A DNA stretch of 64,000 nt from NCBI GenBank assembly GCA_002256435.1, contig NKJC01000002.1:353996-417995 (forward strand). The letters run 5' to 3'. Origin of the DNA: Chitinophagaceae bacterium BSSC1 (GTDB lineage Bacteria; Bacteroidota; Bacteroidia; Chitinophagales; Chitinophagaceae). Shown here in pieces: positions 33,670-43,030 of this stretch. Below the pieces are notes generated by a model. It was not told where the DNA came from. It did not search any database and saw nothing but the letters and a program-made list of their open reading frames with translations. Within the stretch, counting starts at the first letter, position 1. Each line of letters starts with the position of its first letter. The translations under genes were made by a program, and so were the position numbers.

Positions 33670-36090
33670 ATGAGCAATACCAAACAATTACTAACAGCCC
33701 TATGCTTCCTCTTGCTTGGAACAGGGCTATGGGCGCAGGACGCCATCAGTTATCAAGTTCCGCCAAAAGACATAGCGGATCTATTATTGGCCAAACCAAC
33801 TCCGGGAGTAAGCATCAATGGCAACGCAAGCTGGATGTTACTTAGTGAGCGTAATTCTTACCCTACAGTAGAGGAATTGGGGCAACCAGAATTAAGGATT
33901 GCGGGGCTTAGATTGAACCCCAATAATTTCTCCCCAAGCAGGGGTTCTTATATCAACAATTTTATGTTGAAAAATATCAAGACCAATCAGGAATTTAAAG
34001 TAAGTGGATTACCTGCTAATTTGTTAGGAGGATTTCCATCTTGGAACCCTTCTGAAACCAAAATAGCTTTTACCAATACCACATCTACTGGTGTTGACTT
34101 GTATGTGATTGATGTAGCTACTCAAAAAGCAAGCAAAATCAATAAAAAATCGGTGAATACCGTTTTGGGTAATGCATTTACTTGGCTAGATGACAATACC
34201 ATTTTGTACAAAGCCACAACCCAGACTGCAGCTGCTGCTCCTAAAAAATCCATCACCCCTAAGGGACCAACTATTCAACAGAATCTTGGCAAAGCTGCAC
34301 CCAGTGCCACTTTCCAAGACTTGATCAAGAGCCCTTATGACGAGCAATTGTTTGAATTCTATGCTACAGCACAATTGATTCAAAATAAAAATGGCGTTGA
34401 AACTATTATAGGCAAACCAGGCATACTAGCTTCTTTTACTTTGTCTCCTGATAAAAAATACCTGTTACAAAGAACCATTCGCAAACCATTTTCTTATTTG
34501 GTTACCGCACAAGGATTTCCTTCTACTCTTAGCATTACTGATCTAAAGGGAACTACTGTAAAAGTATTGGCTGAATTACCTTCTAGTGAAGGAACACCTT
34601 CTGGTTATGACAATACCCAAAATGTACCTAGAGCTTTTGACTGGAGAGATGATGAAGCGGCTACCATTACTTGGGCCATGCCTTTAGATTCTGGTTTGAT
34701 TAAAAACAAAGTGGAATACCACGATGCAGTATATGCTTTGAGCGCTCCATTTACAGGCACTGCTAAAGAGTTGTTTAAAACAAAATTCCGCTATGGTGGA
34801 ACTAGCTGGGGCGATGCCACCCTTGCCTTGGTACAAGAGAATTCTAGAACCCGCCAAATGCGCAGGGTTAGCCGATATAATAGTACTACCAATAGTTTGG
34901 AACTCTTGTTTGAACGCAATCAAACAGATGCTTACAATGACCCAGGTACCCCAGTGACTACCAAGAACACTTTTGGTAGACAAGTGATTCAAACGGTGAA
35001 CAATGGTACTAAACTCTTGATGAACAATACTACCGGTTCTTCACCAAAAGGTGACCTACCCTTCTTGGCCAAATTTGACCTAAGCAGCAAACAGAATGAA
35101 ATTATCTGGCGTTGCGCTGAGGGCAGTTATGAATTTGTGGCTGAAGTATTAGATGCCAATAAATTGGTCTTGATTACCAGAAAGGAATCTCAAAAAGATG
35201 TTCCTAATTATTATTTGAAAAACCTGATGTTACGTATTGCAGACCAGCCATTAACCAGTTTTGGTAATCCCTATCCACAATTGGATGGCGTAACCAAACA
35301 AAAAGTGTCTTACAAAAGAGCTGATGGTGTTGACCTAACGGGTGATCTCTATTTACCAAAGGGATACAACAAAGAAAAAGATGGATTACTTCCTGTGCTC
35401 ATGTGGGCATATCCTAGAGAGTTCAACAGCGCAGCTGATGCAGCTCAAGTAAGAGGTTCTCAATCTAGGTTCACCACCATTAGCTGGGCCTCTCCTATTT
35501 TTTATGTAACCCAAGGATTTGCCGTATTAGACAATGCAGAGTTTCCTATTGTAGCAGCTAGTGCAGATAAAAAACCCAATGACAATTTTGTGGCTCAATT
35601 ACAAATGAATGCTGAAGCCGCTATTAATAAATTAGCAGACCTAGGCGTTGGCGATAGAAAACGCGTGGCTGTTGGCGGACATAGTTATGGCTCCTTTATG
35701 ACGGCTAATTTGCTAGCACATACTAGCTTGTTCAAAGCTGGTATTGCACGCAGTGGTGCTTATAACAGAACCCTTACGCCGTTTGGATTCCAAAATGAAG
35801 ACCGTACTTATTGGCAAGCTCCGCAACTCTATTTTGAAATGAGTCCATTTAGTTATGCCAACAATATCAAGACACCAATCTTGTTAATTCATGGAGATAG
35901 TGATGACAATCCGGGTACCTTCCCTATTAACAGTGAGCGTTTGTACAACGCCGTAAAGGGACATGGTGGTACCGTTCGTTTTGTATTCTTGCCTTATGAA
36001 GCCCATAGCTACAGGGGAAAGGAAAACTTGCTTCACATGCTTTGGGAGCAAAACCAATGGTTGGATAAATACGTGAAGAATGCTAAATAA
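33670..36090 (+). CDS. Secreted S9 family serine peptidase (glutamyl-endopeptidase-like)
   Basis: The protein has 806 residues with a signal peptide (MSNTKQLLTALCFLLLGTGLWAQ). An N-terminal propeller region (about residues 30-520) is followed by an alpha/beta-hydrolase peptidase domain. The catalytic triad is visible: Ser in VGGHSYGSFMTANLLAH (about residue 675), Asp in HGDSDDNPGTFP (about 745), His in YEAHSYR (about 779). The GDxDxNPGTFP form is typical of the glutamyl endopeptidase branch of family S9. It probably digests peptides in the periplasm or outside the cell. It lies 17 nt after the GH16 gene, and a bidirectional terminator follows at 36126-36160. Confidence 0.92.
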   Translation: MSNTKQLLTALCFLLLGTGLWAQDAISYQVPPKDIADLLLAKPTPGVSINGNASWMLLSERNSYPTVEELGQPELRIAGLRLNPNNFSPSRGSYINNFMLKNIKTNQEFKVSGLPANLLGGFPSWNPSETKIAFTNTTSTGVDLYVIDVATQKASKINKKSVNTVLGNAFTWLDDNTILYKATTQTAAAAPKKSITPKGPTIQQNLGKAAPSATFQDLIKSPYDEQLFEFYATAQLIQNKNGVETIIGKPGILASFTLSPDKKYLLQRTIRKPFSYLVTAQGFPSTLSITDLKGTTVKVLAELPSSEGTPSGYDNTQNVPRAFDWRDDEAATITWAMPLDSGLIKNKVEYHDAVYALSAPFTGTAKELFKTKFRYGGTSWGDATLALVQENSRTRQMRRVSRYNSTTNSLELLFERNQTDAYNDPGTPVTTKNTFGRQVIQTVNNGTKLLMNNTTGSSPKGDLPFLAKFDLSSKQNEIIWRCAEGSYEFVAEVLDANKLVLITRKESQKDVPNYYLKNLMLRIADQPLTSFGNPYPQLDGVTKQKVSYKRADGVDLTGDLYLPKGYNKEKDGLLPVLMWAYPREFNSAADAAQVRGSQSRFTTISWASPIFYVTQGFAVLDNAEFPIVAASADKKPNDNFVAQLQMNAEAAINKLADLGVGDRKRVAVGGHSYGSFMTANLLAHTSLFKAGIARSGAYNRTLTPFGFQNEDRTYWQAPQLYFEMSPFSYANNIKTPILLIHGDSDDNPGTFPINSERLYNAVKGHGGTVRFVFLPYEAHSYRGKENLLHMLWEQNQWLDKYVKNAK

Positions 36091-36125
36091 TTAGCTACTT
36101 ATATTCAATCTTCTCTTTTGAATAG

Positions 36126-36160
36126 AAAAATCCCGGTTGCCAATGGTAACCGGGATTTTT
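36126..36160. terminator. Bidirectional intrinsic terminator
   Basis: A 16-bp stem (AAAAATCCCGGTTGCC with its complement, one G-T pair, loop AAT) is flanked by A5 and T5. It serves the plus-strand peptidase gene and the convergent minus-strand lipoprotein gene. Confidence 0.88.
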
Positions 36161-36171
36161 ATTTGAATGCA

Positions 36172-36666
36172 TTATTGATTTGGCATTTCTTTTACTTGCA
36201 ATTCCTTCCAAGGTGTTGTTCCATCCTCCTCCCTTTTAAATTGGAATTGTTTAGAACTGCCTATGACTATCTCAGCTGTAGTATAAATTTTGTTCCCCTC
36301 TAACAAATGCCCACCAATGGTTTTTCCCGTACTATCTGAAACTGAGATATGAATATGTGACCCATTCACAGATAATGTTCCAACCAAACTAACTATTTCA
36401 AAATGACCGCTGTCTTTGCTCCCATTGGGCTGATTGGCAAATCGAATATTGTAATCCGTTAAACTACCTACTGCTGTTTGAATCCAAGCTGCTTCAAGCT
36501 GATTGGCTTGTACAAAACTGTCTAAGGATAATTTAAGATCCTGACCTGGTTTTAGTCTAAAAGCATAGGTTTTATCTGATGTTTTCATGGGTTTGGATTG
36601 ACAGGCCAATATGCTTATGACCATAAAAGCCAATAGCGTAATACCAACATTTTTGTAGATGTTCAT
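36172..36666 (-). CDS. PPC/DUF296-domain lipoprotein
   Basis: The protein has 164 residues from ATG 36666; longer in-frame starts reach into the divergent gene. The N-terminus MNIYKNVGITLLAFMVISILACQS has a lipobox (ILAC), so it is probably a membrane lipoprotein. The rest is a PPC (DUF296) domain: YAFRLKPGQDLKLSLDSFVQANQLEAAWIQTAVGSLTDYNIRFA, GTLSVNGSHIHISVSD (conserved HxH, metal-site-like) and GGHLLEGNKIYTTAEIVI. PPC domains are best known in DNA-binding proteins, so a lipoprotein form is notable, but such forms are known in Bacteroidota. The function is unknown. Confidence 0.85.
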   Translation of the reverse strand: MNIYKNVGITLLAFMVISILACQSKPMKTSDKTYAFRLKPGQDLKLSLDSFVQANQLEAAWIQTAVGSLTDYNIRFANQPNGSKDSGHFEIVSLVGTLSVNGSHIHISVSDSTGKTIGGHLLEGNKIYTTAEIVIGSSKQFQFKREEDGTTPWKELQVKEMPNQ

Positions 36667-36736
36667 AGCAATAAAGTTAGGGCAATCCATGCTTTTTACT
36701 TGTTCTGCTTTATCTTTCCAATCTAAACGAATGCAT

Positions 36737-37855
36737 ATGAAATGGTCATTGTTCATCATGGCTTGCTTATTTTCTGTTCTTGTTTCTGCACAAGACTATT
36801 TTTTATTTGTGGGTACTTATACTTCCGGAGGTAGTAAAGGAATCTATGTTTACCACTATAATAGTAAAACAGGAAAGGCAGACTGGGTTAGCAATACGGA
36901 CAGTTCTGCCAATCCTTCTTTTTTGACCATTGCACCCAATGGCAGATTTGTTTATGCTGTTAATGAAGTGAGTAGAAAGCAAGCCGGACTGATTAGCGCT
37001 TATGCTTTTGACCCAACAACTGCAAAACTCAAATTCATCAATCAAACATCTAGTGGCAGTGAAAATCCCTGCCATATCTCAATTAGTAAAAATGGCAAGT
37101 GGGTATTAGCGGCCAATTATAGCGGTGGAAGTTTAGCAGCTATGCCCGTGAACGCAGATGGCAGTATTGCCGCATTTGCCCAACATATTGTACATACTGG
37201 GAAAGGTACTAACCCTGCCAGACAAGACATGCCTCATGTGCATTCAGTATTTCTTTCTCCTGACGAAAAATACTTACTTACCCCGGATTTAGGAACAGAC
37301 AAAGTAAATATCTACCAGTTTAACCAAACCGCTCAACAACCACTAAGCCCTGCAAAACAGCCTTTTATTGCTATTGAACCTGGTAGTGGTCCTAGGCATT
37401 TGGATTTTTCACCAAGCGGCAAATACGTGTATGTAACAGAAGAAATGAGCGGAATGGTTTCTGTGCACCGCTATCAGAATGGAACAGCACAATTTGTCCA
37501 AAGAATTGCCACACACCCTGCAGATTATCAGGGTCAACCCGGCAATGCCGATATTCATATTTCGGCCGATGGCAAATTCCTGTATGCCTCAAATAGAGGA
37601 AAAGAAAACAATATTGCCATTTTTAGTGTGGATGCAAATACTGGTAAATTAACCGCTTTAGGATATGAGTCTACTAGAGGAGAAGGACCAAGAAATTTTA
37701 CCATTGACCCATCAGGCAATTTCTTATTGGTAGCCAATCAACTCACCAGTAACGTGGAGATCTTTCACAGAGATGCCAAAACTGGTTTACTCAAACATAC
37801 AGGCAATAGCTTGCAAATTCCCAATCCAGTTTGTCTGAAATTTTTGAAAAAATAA
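36737..37855 (+). CDS. Lactonase family seven-bladed propeller (6-phosphogluconolactonase-like), secreted
   Basis: The protein has 372 residues from ATG 36737, giving a signal peptide (MKWSLFIMACLFSVLVSAQ); upstream in-frame starts would bury it. The lactonase/YbhE-type propeller is clear: YFLFVGTYTSGGSKGIYVYHYNSKTGK, NPSFLTIAPNGRFVYAVNE, NPCHISISKNGKWVLAANYSGGSLA, HVHSVFLSPDEKYLLTPDLGTDKVNIYQ, GSGPRHLDFSPSGKYVYVTEE, RGEGPRNFTIDPSGNFLLVANQ. The cytosolic enzyme hydrolyses 6-phosphogluconolactone. The signal peptide here makes a periplasmic lactonase with another substrate more likely. It is divergent from the PPC lipoprotein, with 70 bp between starts. Confidence 0.87.
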   Translation: MKWSLFIMACLFSVLVSAQDYFLFVGTYTSGGSKGIYVYHYNSKTGKADWVSNTDSSANPSFLTIAPNGRFVYAVNEVSRKQAGLISAYAFDPTTAKLKFINQTSSGSENPCHISISKNGKWVLAANYSGGSLAAMPVNADGSIAAFAQHIVHTGKGTNPARQDMPHVHSVFLSPDEKYLLTPDLGTDKVNIYQFNQTAQQPLSPAKQPFIAIEPGSGPRHLDFSPSGKYVYVTEEMSGMVSVHRYQNGTAQFVQRIATHPADYQGQPGNADIHISADGKFLYASNRGKENNIAIFSVDANTGKLTALGYESTRGEGPRNFTIDPSGNFLLVANQLTSNVEIFHRDAKTGLLKHTGNSLQIPNPVCLKFLKK

Positions 37856-37856
37856 A

Positions 37857-39035
37857 TTACACGCTTTCCTTTTGGAAAAGGGCGGGGATGGTTTTAAGAA
37901 TCAATCCAATATCGTATAAGAAAGAATGGTTTTGTGCGTAGTTATTGTCTAGCATCAAGCGTTCTTCTTCAGACATTTCACCCTTTCCCCTTTTCATTAC
38001 TTGCCATAATCCGGTAATGCCGGCTGGCGCCATAAAACGCAAAGCGTATTTATCCGTAGTTAGTTTCTCTGCTTCATACAGCGGTAATGGTCTGTTACCC
38101 ACAATACTCATATCGCCAATTAGTACATTGACTAATTGAGGTAATTCGTCAATACTGGTATTACGCAAAACCTTACCCACTTTGGTTACACGTGGATCAT
38201 CCTTGATTTTGATAAAAGCTGAGTTGGCTGTAGCACGTTTGAATACAGTGTATTCTTTTTCACACCAAGAGTTATTGTCGGCATATACTGGCATTTGACA
38301 CTTGGAACCCCTAGCCAAACACTCATCACAAAGAACAGGTGCACTGTCTGTTTTAGATTCCACTTCCGTAGCTCCAGCATTGTATTGATTCAAGTGTTTT
38401 AGGTCTTTTAAACGCTGGTCTGCATTCACATACATAGACCTAAACTTGAAAAATTTAAATATCCGGTACCCGGTTCCTACTCTCAATGAATAATAAAATA
38501 CGGGGCCTTTGGATTCCATTCTCACCGCAATAATGACCAATAATAATATGGGAGAAAGAAGGAGTAACACAATGGATGCAAAACAAATATCAAAGACCCT
38601 TTTAATCAAAGGGGTTTGATAGGGCTTGTGAATATTGGATTGTTGTTTGGTATTTATTCTATCCCAGTTTTCTATCACAAAATTGACCCTGATGGCAATT
38701 TTGCTAGCGTCATAGGGTGTTACAAATACATCTGTTACCCCAGCTTTTAAACTAAATCGTAATAGGTTTTCTTTGGTTGGACTAGTTAATAAGAAAAAGG
38801 GAACGGAGGAAAATTTTTTACTTCTTAGGGCTTCCAACAAAGAGATTCCAGAAGCACCCATGATTTCAGACTGGGAAATAATGGCTACTATATCTAAATC
38901 TTTCCCTAACCATGCATTACTTAAATCCAACCCGTTGGCAAAAAACTGTAGACCCAACCCATTAAAATGGCAGCTTTCTAAGAATTTCTTGGTGGCTTGG
39001 TCTGCATTGACCACGGCTATTATTTCTTGTGACAT
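37857..39035 (-). CDS. Polyprenyl-phosphate sugar transferase with N-terminal degenerate receiver domain
   Basis: The protein has 392 residues. Residues about 1-125 look like a response-regulator receiver fold. Lined up with the adjacent REC protein, the phospho-acceptor Asp position reads Gln (SQSEIMGASG versus SDLNIPGLSG) and the conserved Lys is Thr (VTPYD versus VKPFN), so it cannot be phosphorylated normally. A membrane helix (about 165-190) leads into a bacterial sugar transferase domain of the WcaJ/PglC type: FKFRSMYVNAD, RVTKVGKVLRNTSIDELPQLVNVLIGDMSIVGNRPLP and GITGLWQV. Such enzymes start exopolysaccharide or O-glycan synthesis on undecaprenyl phosphate. A Cys-rich insertion (CDECLARGSKCQMP) sits in the catalytic half. 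It follows the REC gene by 11 nt. Confidence 0.88.
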   Translation of the reverse strand: MSQEIIAVVNADQATKKFLESCHFNGLGLQFFANGLDLSNAWLGKDLDIVAIISQSEIMGASGISLLEALRSKKFSSVPFFLLTSPTKENLLRFSLKAGVTDVFVTPYDASKIAIRVNFVIENWDRINTKQQSNIHKPYQTPLIKRVFDICFASIVLLLLSPILLLVIIAVRMESKGPVFYYSLRVGTGYRIFKFFKFRSMYVNADQRLKDLKHLNQYNAGATEVESKTDSAPVLCDECLARGSKCQMPVYADNNSWCEKEYTVFKRATANSAFIKIKDDPRVTKVGKVLRNTSIDELPQLVNVLIGDMSIVGNRPLPLYEAEKLTTDKYALRFMAPAGITGLWQVMKRGKGEMSEEERLMLDNNYAQNHSFLYDIGLILKTIPALFQKESV

Positions 39036-39046
39036 GCTCAGCTGGT

Positions 39047-39445
39047 TTAGTATTTGCCCATTCTTCTAAGAATATTCTTAATTCTAGCATCTAATTCCCT
39101 TGGATTAAAAGGCTTAACCAAATAATCATCCGCACCTGCTTCCAGACAACGAATTCTAGTGTCAGTATCTTCCTTACCAGAAAGGATGATCAATGGAATT
39201 GAGCTAAAGAAACCACTACTTCTAACCTGGGTTAATAATTCCATGCCACTTAAGCCCGGAATGTTTAAATCAGATAAAATCAAATCTGGAACGTTTCCAC
39301 TTTGCAAATAATTAAAAGCGTCCATTCCATCAGTAAACAAGGTTACAGAAAAATGTTCACTTAAGGTTTGGTTCAATATTGCTTGTATAAAAGCATCATC
39401 TTCCACAACTAGTATATTGGGAAGGGGCATTTTGGACTGGGACAT
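39047..39445 (-). CDS. Single-domain response regulator
   Basis: The protein has 132 residues and is a stand-alone CheY-like receiver. All conserved positions are present: the acidic pair in VVEDD, the phospho-acceptor Asp in PDLILSDLNIPG (about residue 58), the Thr/Ser in IILSGKED, and Lys in YLVKPFNPREL. There is no output domain and no histidine kinase nearby. It lies 11 nt upstream of the sugar transferase with a pseudo-receiver, so it probably acts on exopolysaccharide initiation, for example by dimerising with that domain (inference). Confidence 0.92.
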   Translation of the reverse strand: MSQSKMPLPNILVVEDDAFIQAILNQTLSEHFSVTLFTDGMDAFNYLQSGNVPDLILSDLNIPGLSGMELLTQVRSSGFFSSIPLIILSGKEDTDTRIRCLEAGADDYLVKPFNPRELDARIKNILRRMGKY

Positions 39446-39522
39446 TGTCTTAATTTGAAAGAGATAAAGTGATATTCAATTCCTTTATAAATGTACAAAA
39501 AAATGGGTATGATGAATCCGTT

Positions 39523-41190
39523 TTATTTTTTTGCTGATAGTACTTCTATGTCAAAAACCAAGATTTGATTAGGGCCAATTAGCTTACTCCTAGTTCTTAT
39601 ACCATATGCCAAAACAGATGGAATATAGAGCCTGATTTTGCCCCCTACTTTACAAGCTTGGAGTCCTAATTGCCATCCTTTAATCAACCTTTTTAACGGA
39701 AATGTTACGGGATTCTCTTTTGTTTGGTCAAATACCAATCCATCTTTAAAAAACCAGCCTTTGTAAAAAACGCTTAGGGTATCTGTTGATTGAACCAATA
39801 CCCCAGTTCCTTCTTTTAAGATCTTATAATAGATTCCATCAATGCTACCAGTTGTATCAATGGCCTTTGCTTGAATGGCTTTGTTTAATTGTTCATAATC
39901 CTTTGCCATTTGAACCGCACTATCTGCATTCTTGCTCCAATCAATATTGGGTCTTGTTTTCAAAGAAGGACGCGAAAATGATTGACCATAAACGGCAGTT
40001 GGGGCTTCAAATCCACCATTCCATAAGTAAAATTGACCGTCTTGTACAGCAGCGCCATAGTCAATTCTATCTCCTGCTTTACCAGTAGCGTCATAAGAAA
40101 AACTGGCATTGGTTAACTCCTGCCAACTGCCATTCTCTCTTTGAATCCATTGGTTACCAAAATGAGCCCTTCTTTGTAATTGACCATTTACGCCCACAAA
40201 ATTTTCATTAAAAGAATAGAGGTTTCTTAACCATTTTCCGTCTTTTGGTGCTTTAAATGCAGCAATTAATTTCCATTGTTGTACCTCTGGTAAAAAACAA
40301 TATCCAGAATAAATAGTTGTATTTGAAGCACTATCGGGCAAGGCTGTTACCAAAAATTTGTAGGTCTGACCAGCTTTCCAAGGATATACCCAATGGCTAT
40401 GACCACCGGTTCCTTCATTACCAAAATCATTGGCAACTACCCCATCGCCTTTGGCTAATAATTGCACTCGGTTACTATCTGCCACTCTTCCCCTGTCTAC
40501 GGCTTCATTACCTGCATCCCAAATGGAAAAAATAATCCTACGTTCCTTTTCGCTGTTGACTTGAATACCAAAATAGCCCCTTGCAAATCCATTTGCCATA
40601 TAATAACTATGCACTTGATCTGCACCAGCTGGAACAGTTAGTTCATTGTAAAAAGCTATAACCCTAGTGGTATCAGAAATGGGATATCTCAAATGAACAG
40701 ATGCCGCATTTCTGCGTTCCTTTTGATTAAAATGCATGCCCACTGTTGCAGGACCTTTACAAACAAGACTAGCAATCTCAGCAATGGATTTACCTGATTT
40801 ACGCAGGCCTTTAATGTTGATTACATGAAAGCCTGTATCCATAACGGTTACTTTACCAAGCTTAACCAAAACAAATTTGTCTGATTTAGGAACATTTACA
40901 ATGAAAGCCTGTTTGTCAAATAAAACTTGCAATTGAGACACAGCTTCTGGATTCCTTACTTGCATGGAAAGCTCAAGAGAGCCCGTTTTTCTTAGATAGA
41001 AATGGTATTCCAATTGTTGCTGCAGATTGGTCCAATTACTCACACCTTTTTGAGGATCAAACAGTTTACTACTCCAAGACTCTGCCGGTACAGCATACCC
41101 AGTAAATGCTGGAATGGTTTGAACATCCTGAGCATTAATAGTATGAGCTAAGCAAATAAGAAACAATTGGGCTAGAAAAAAATGGCGCAT
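39523..41190 (-). CDS. DUF5077-DUF3472 protein fused to FKBP-type peptidyl-prolyl isomerase
   Basis: The protein has 555 residues from ATG 41190 with a signal peptide (MRHFFLAQLFLICLAHTINAQ). An N-terminal DUF5077-like beta-domain (about 25-150) is followed by a DUF3472 domain (about 165-370; HLRYPISDTTRVIAFYNELTVP, YFGIQVNSEKERRIIFSIWDAG, GTGGHSHWVYPW). A C-terminal FKBP domain follows (about 445-555; LSVFYKGWFFKDGLVFDQTKENPVTFPLKRLIKGWQLGLQ, YGIRTRSK, NQILVFDIEVL). The FKBP core keeps the usual hydrophobic pocket residues. It probably acts in the periplasm or outer membrane as a folding helper tied to a carbohydrate- or ligand-binding module; its partner is unknown. Confidence 0.82.
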   Translation of the reverse strand: MRHFFLAQLFLICLAHTINAQDVQTIPAFTGYAVPAESWSSKLFDPQKGVSNWTNLQQQLEYHFYLRKTGSLELSMQVRNPEAVSQLQVLFDKQAFIVNVPKSDKFVLVKLGKVTVMDTGFHVINIKGLRKSGKSIAEIASLVCKGPATVGMHFNQKERRNAASVHLRYPISDTTRVIAFYNELTVPAGADQVHSYYMANGFARGYFGIQVNSEKERRIIFSIWDAGNEAVDRGRVADSNRVQLLAKGDGVVANDFGNEGTGGHSHWVYPWKAGQTYKFLVTALPDSASNTTIYSGYCFLPEVQQWKLIAAFKAPKDGKWLRNLYSFNENFVGVNGQLQRRAHFGNQWIQRENGSWQELTNASFSYDATGKAGDRIDYGAAVQDGQFYLWNGGFEAPTAVYGQSFSRPSLKTRPNIDWSKNADSAVQMAKDYEQLNKAIQAKAIDTTGSIDGIYYKILKEGTGVLVQSTDTLSVFYKGWFFKDGLVFDQTKENPVTFPLKRLIKGWQLGLQACKVGGKIRLYIPSVLAYGIRTRSKLIGPNQILVFDIEVLSAKK

Positions 41191-41285
41191 GGTTAGTTGT
41201 TGAATGGGTCTATCAGATGATGGTATCAAACATAATGAAAACCTTTAAAATCTGGTTAGTTTCCTATTTGTGGATTAAAAGTTAA

Positions 41286-41324
41286 TTAAACGTTTGTTTA
41301 AATTCTATAATTTTCTCATATTTG
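41286..41324 (+). promoter_or_regulatory. Promoter with overlapping operator of the tetR-efflux operon
   Basis: TTTG (41293-41296), 20 nt, then CATATTTG (41317-41324) forms a promoter 15 nt before the tetR ATG. The inverted repeat TTAAAC-GTTT-GTTTAA (41286-41301) covers the -33 box. A TetR protein bound there would block its own promoter, the usual arrangement for self-repressed efflux operons. Confidence 0.7.
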
Positions 41325-41339
41325 CTGCTTTCAAGTACC

Positions 41340-41969
41340 ATGAGCAACGACAAAAGAGAACATATTATGGAAGTGGCGGTGGAATTATTCTCCACCAATG
41401 GCTTTGAAGGAACTTCTATACGCCAATTGGCCCAACGGGCCGATGTAAATATTGCCATGATCAACTATTATTTTGGCAGCAAAGAGAAATTGTTTGAAAC
41501 CATGCTGGAGCATAAAGCCAGCTATATGCGAAACAGAATTGAAGCTGTAGAGGCTGATCAATCTCTTACAGAAATAGAGAAACTGGACCAAATTATAGAA
41601 GACTATGTTGCCAGATTCTTGTCACAACCTGAATTCCACCGTGTTTTGCAACAGGAACTGTTGGTTTCTCAAAGAGAAGCACTTCACCAAAATGTGATTA
41701 GTCTTTTTGCAAAGAATACCCAAAATGTAGTAGCCATTATTGAAAAAGGGATTCGCAAAAAACAATTTAGAAAAGTAGACCCGCCCTTGGTTTTTTCCTC
41801 CATCATTGGAACCATCAACCAAGTTATGCAATCTAGAACCTTGTGCAATATGCTCATGAACAAAGCTTCTGACAACAATCCTTATCAAGACCCCCAATTC
41901 AAGAAAAGACTGATACAGCATTTGAAACAAATGATTCACGCGCAATTACTTATAGAAAAAGACATTTAA
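41340..41969 (+). CDS. TetR/AcrR family transcriptional regulator
   Basis: The protein has 209 residues from ATG 41340 (MSNDKREHIMEVAVELF). The N-terminal HTH reads NGFEGTSIRQLAQRADVNIAMINYYFGSKEKLFETML (about residues 20-57), the TetR signature. The C-terminal domain is helical and ligand-binding with no fixed motif. It is the first gene of a four-gene operon with hlyD, emrB and tolC homologues, and a palindrome overlaps the promoter, so it should repress the operon until an exported compound binds. Confidence 0.92.
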   Translation: MSNDKREHIMEVAVELFSTNGFEGTSIRQLAQRADVNIAMINYYFGSKEKLFETMLEHKASYMRNRIEAVEADQSLTEIEKLDQIIEDYVARFLSQPEFHRVLQQELLVSQREALHQNVISLFAKNTQNVVAIIEKGIRKKQFRKVDPPLVFSSIIGTINQVMQSRTLCNMLMNKASDNNPYQDPQFKKRLIQHLKQMIHAQLLIEKDI

Positions 41970-41979
41970 AACAATACCC

Positions 41980-43023
41980 ATGGAACAAACAAACACAAAA
42001 AAGCAAAAAAGCCCCGTAAAATTCATCATTGTTGGCTTGATTTTACTGGTGGCTGGCTATTTTGGATATCAGAAAATACATTTTGTATTAACACATGAAA
42101 CTACGGACAACGCTCAGATTGAAACACAGATTACACCTGTATTACCACGTGTTGCTGGTTATGTAAAATCCATAGCGGTAAAGGACTATGACAGTGTTAA
42201 AGCTGGAGACTTATTGGTTGAATTGGATGATGCAGAATTGCAACAACAATTACAGGAAATGCAGGCAGATTTTGCCCAGGCTGAAACTGATATTGTGAAT
42301 GCAAAAGCTGCTTTAAATAATGCTATTGTCTCATTAAAAGTAAATAAAGGCAATATTGACCTCAGTGAATTGAGAAAGAAAAAAGCCCAGGATGACCTAC
42401 AAAGGGATCAGAACTTATACAACAGTGAAGCCATTACCCGTAAACAGTTAGACGATAGCAAGTTTGCTGTAGAAAATGCTGGAAAAATATTAGACAATAG
42501 CAATAATGACCTATCAGCCGCACAAAGTAGAATTGCAGTTTTGGAATCCAATGTAAAAAAAGCAGAAGCCATTATGGCCGTAAAACAATCTAGGATTAAC
42601 CAACAACAATTGAAAATCTCCTATACCAAAATCTATGCACCACAGGGTGGTAAAATTGGCAAGAAAACTATTAGTACGGGTCAATTTGTTCAAGCAGGTA
42701 CTCCCATGTTTTCTATTGTGAATGACAGTACTTATTGGGTAGTGGGCAATTTTAAAGAGAACCAATTGTACGCATTGACTCCAGGTAAAAAAGTTGCTTT
42801 AAAAATGGATGCTTATCCTGATCTTGACCTAACTGGAACAGTGGCTTCTTTGAGCGAAGCAACAGGTGCAAAATTTGCACTACTTCCTCCAGATAATAGC
42901 AGCGGCAATTTTGTTAAAGTAACACAACGCGTTCCCGTTAAAATTTGGATTGATGACTTGAACAAACACCGTGAACTTTTGCGTGCGGGATTGAGTGTAT
43001 CCATTGTAGCCCCTACTAAATAA
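41980..43023 (+). CDS. HlyD/EmrA-family membrane fusion protein
   Basis: The protein has 347 residues. A single N-terminal membrane helix (about residues 13-32, FIIVGLILLVAGYFGYQKI) anchors it. TTDNAQIETQITPVLPRVAGYVKSIAVKDYDSVKAGDLLVELDD is the lipoyl-like N-terminal half of EmrA-type adaptors. A coiled-coil hairpin (about 85-205) follows, then the second lipoyl half ISYTKIYAPQGGKIGKKTISTGQFVQAGTPMF, then a beta-barrel. It joins the inner-membrane MFS pump (next gene, 7 nt on) to the TolC-like channel (44639). Confidence 0.93.
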   Translation: MEQTNTKKQKSPVKFIIVGLILLVAGYFGYQKIHFVLTHETTDNAQIETQITPVLPRVAGYVKSIAVKDYDSVKAGDLLVELDDAELQQQLQEMQADFAQAETDIVNAKAALNNAIVSLKVNKGNIDLSELRKKKAQDDLQRDQNLYNSEAITRKQLDDSKFAVENAGKILDNSNNDLSAAQSRIAVLESNVKKAEAIMAVKQSRINQQQLKISYTKIYAPQGGKIGKKTISTGQFVQAGTPMFSIVNDSTYWVVGNFKENQLYALTPGKKVALKMDAYPDLDLTGTVASLSEATGAKFALLPPDNSSGNFVKVTQRVPVKIWIDDLNKHRELLRAGLSVSIVAPTK

Positions 43024-43030
43024 TTTTTCT

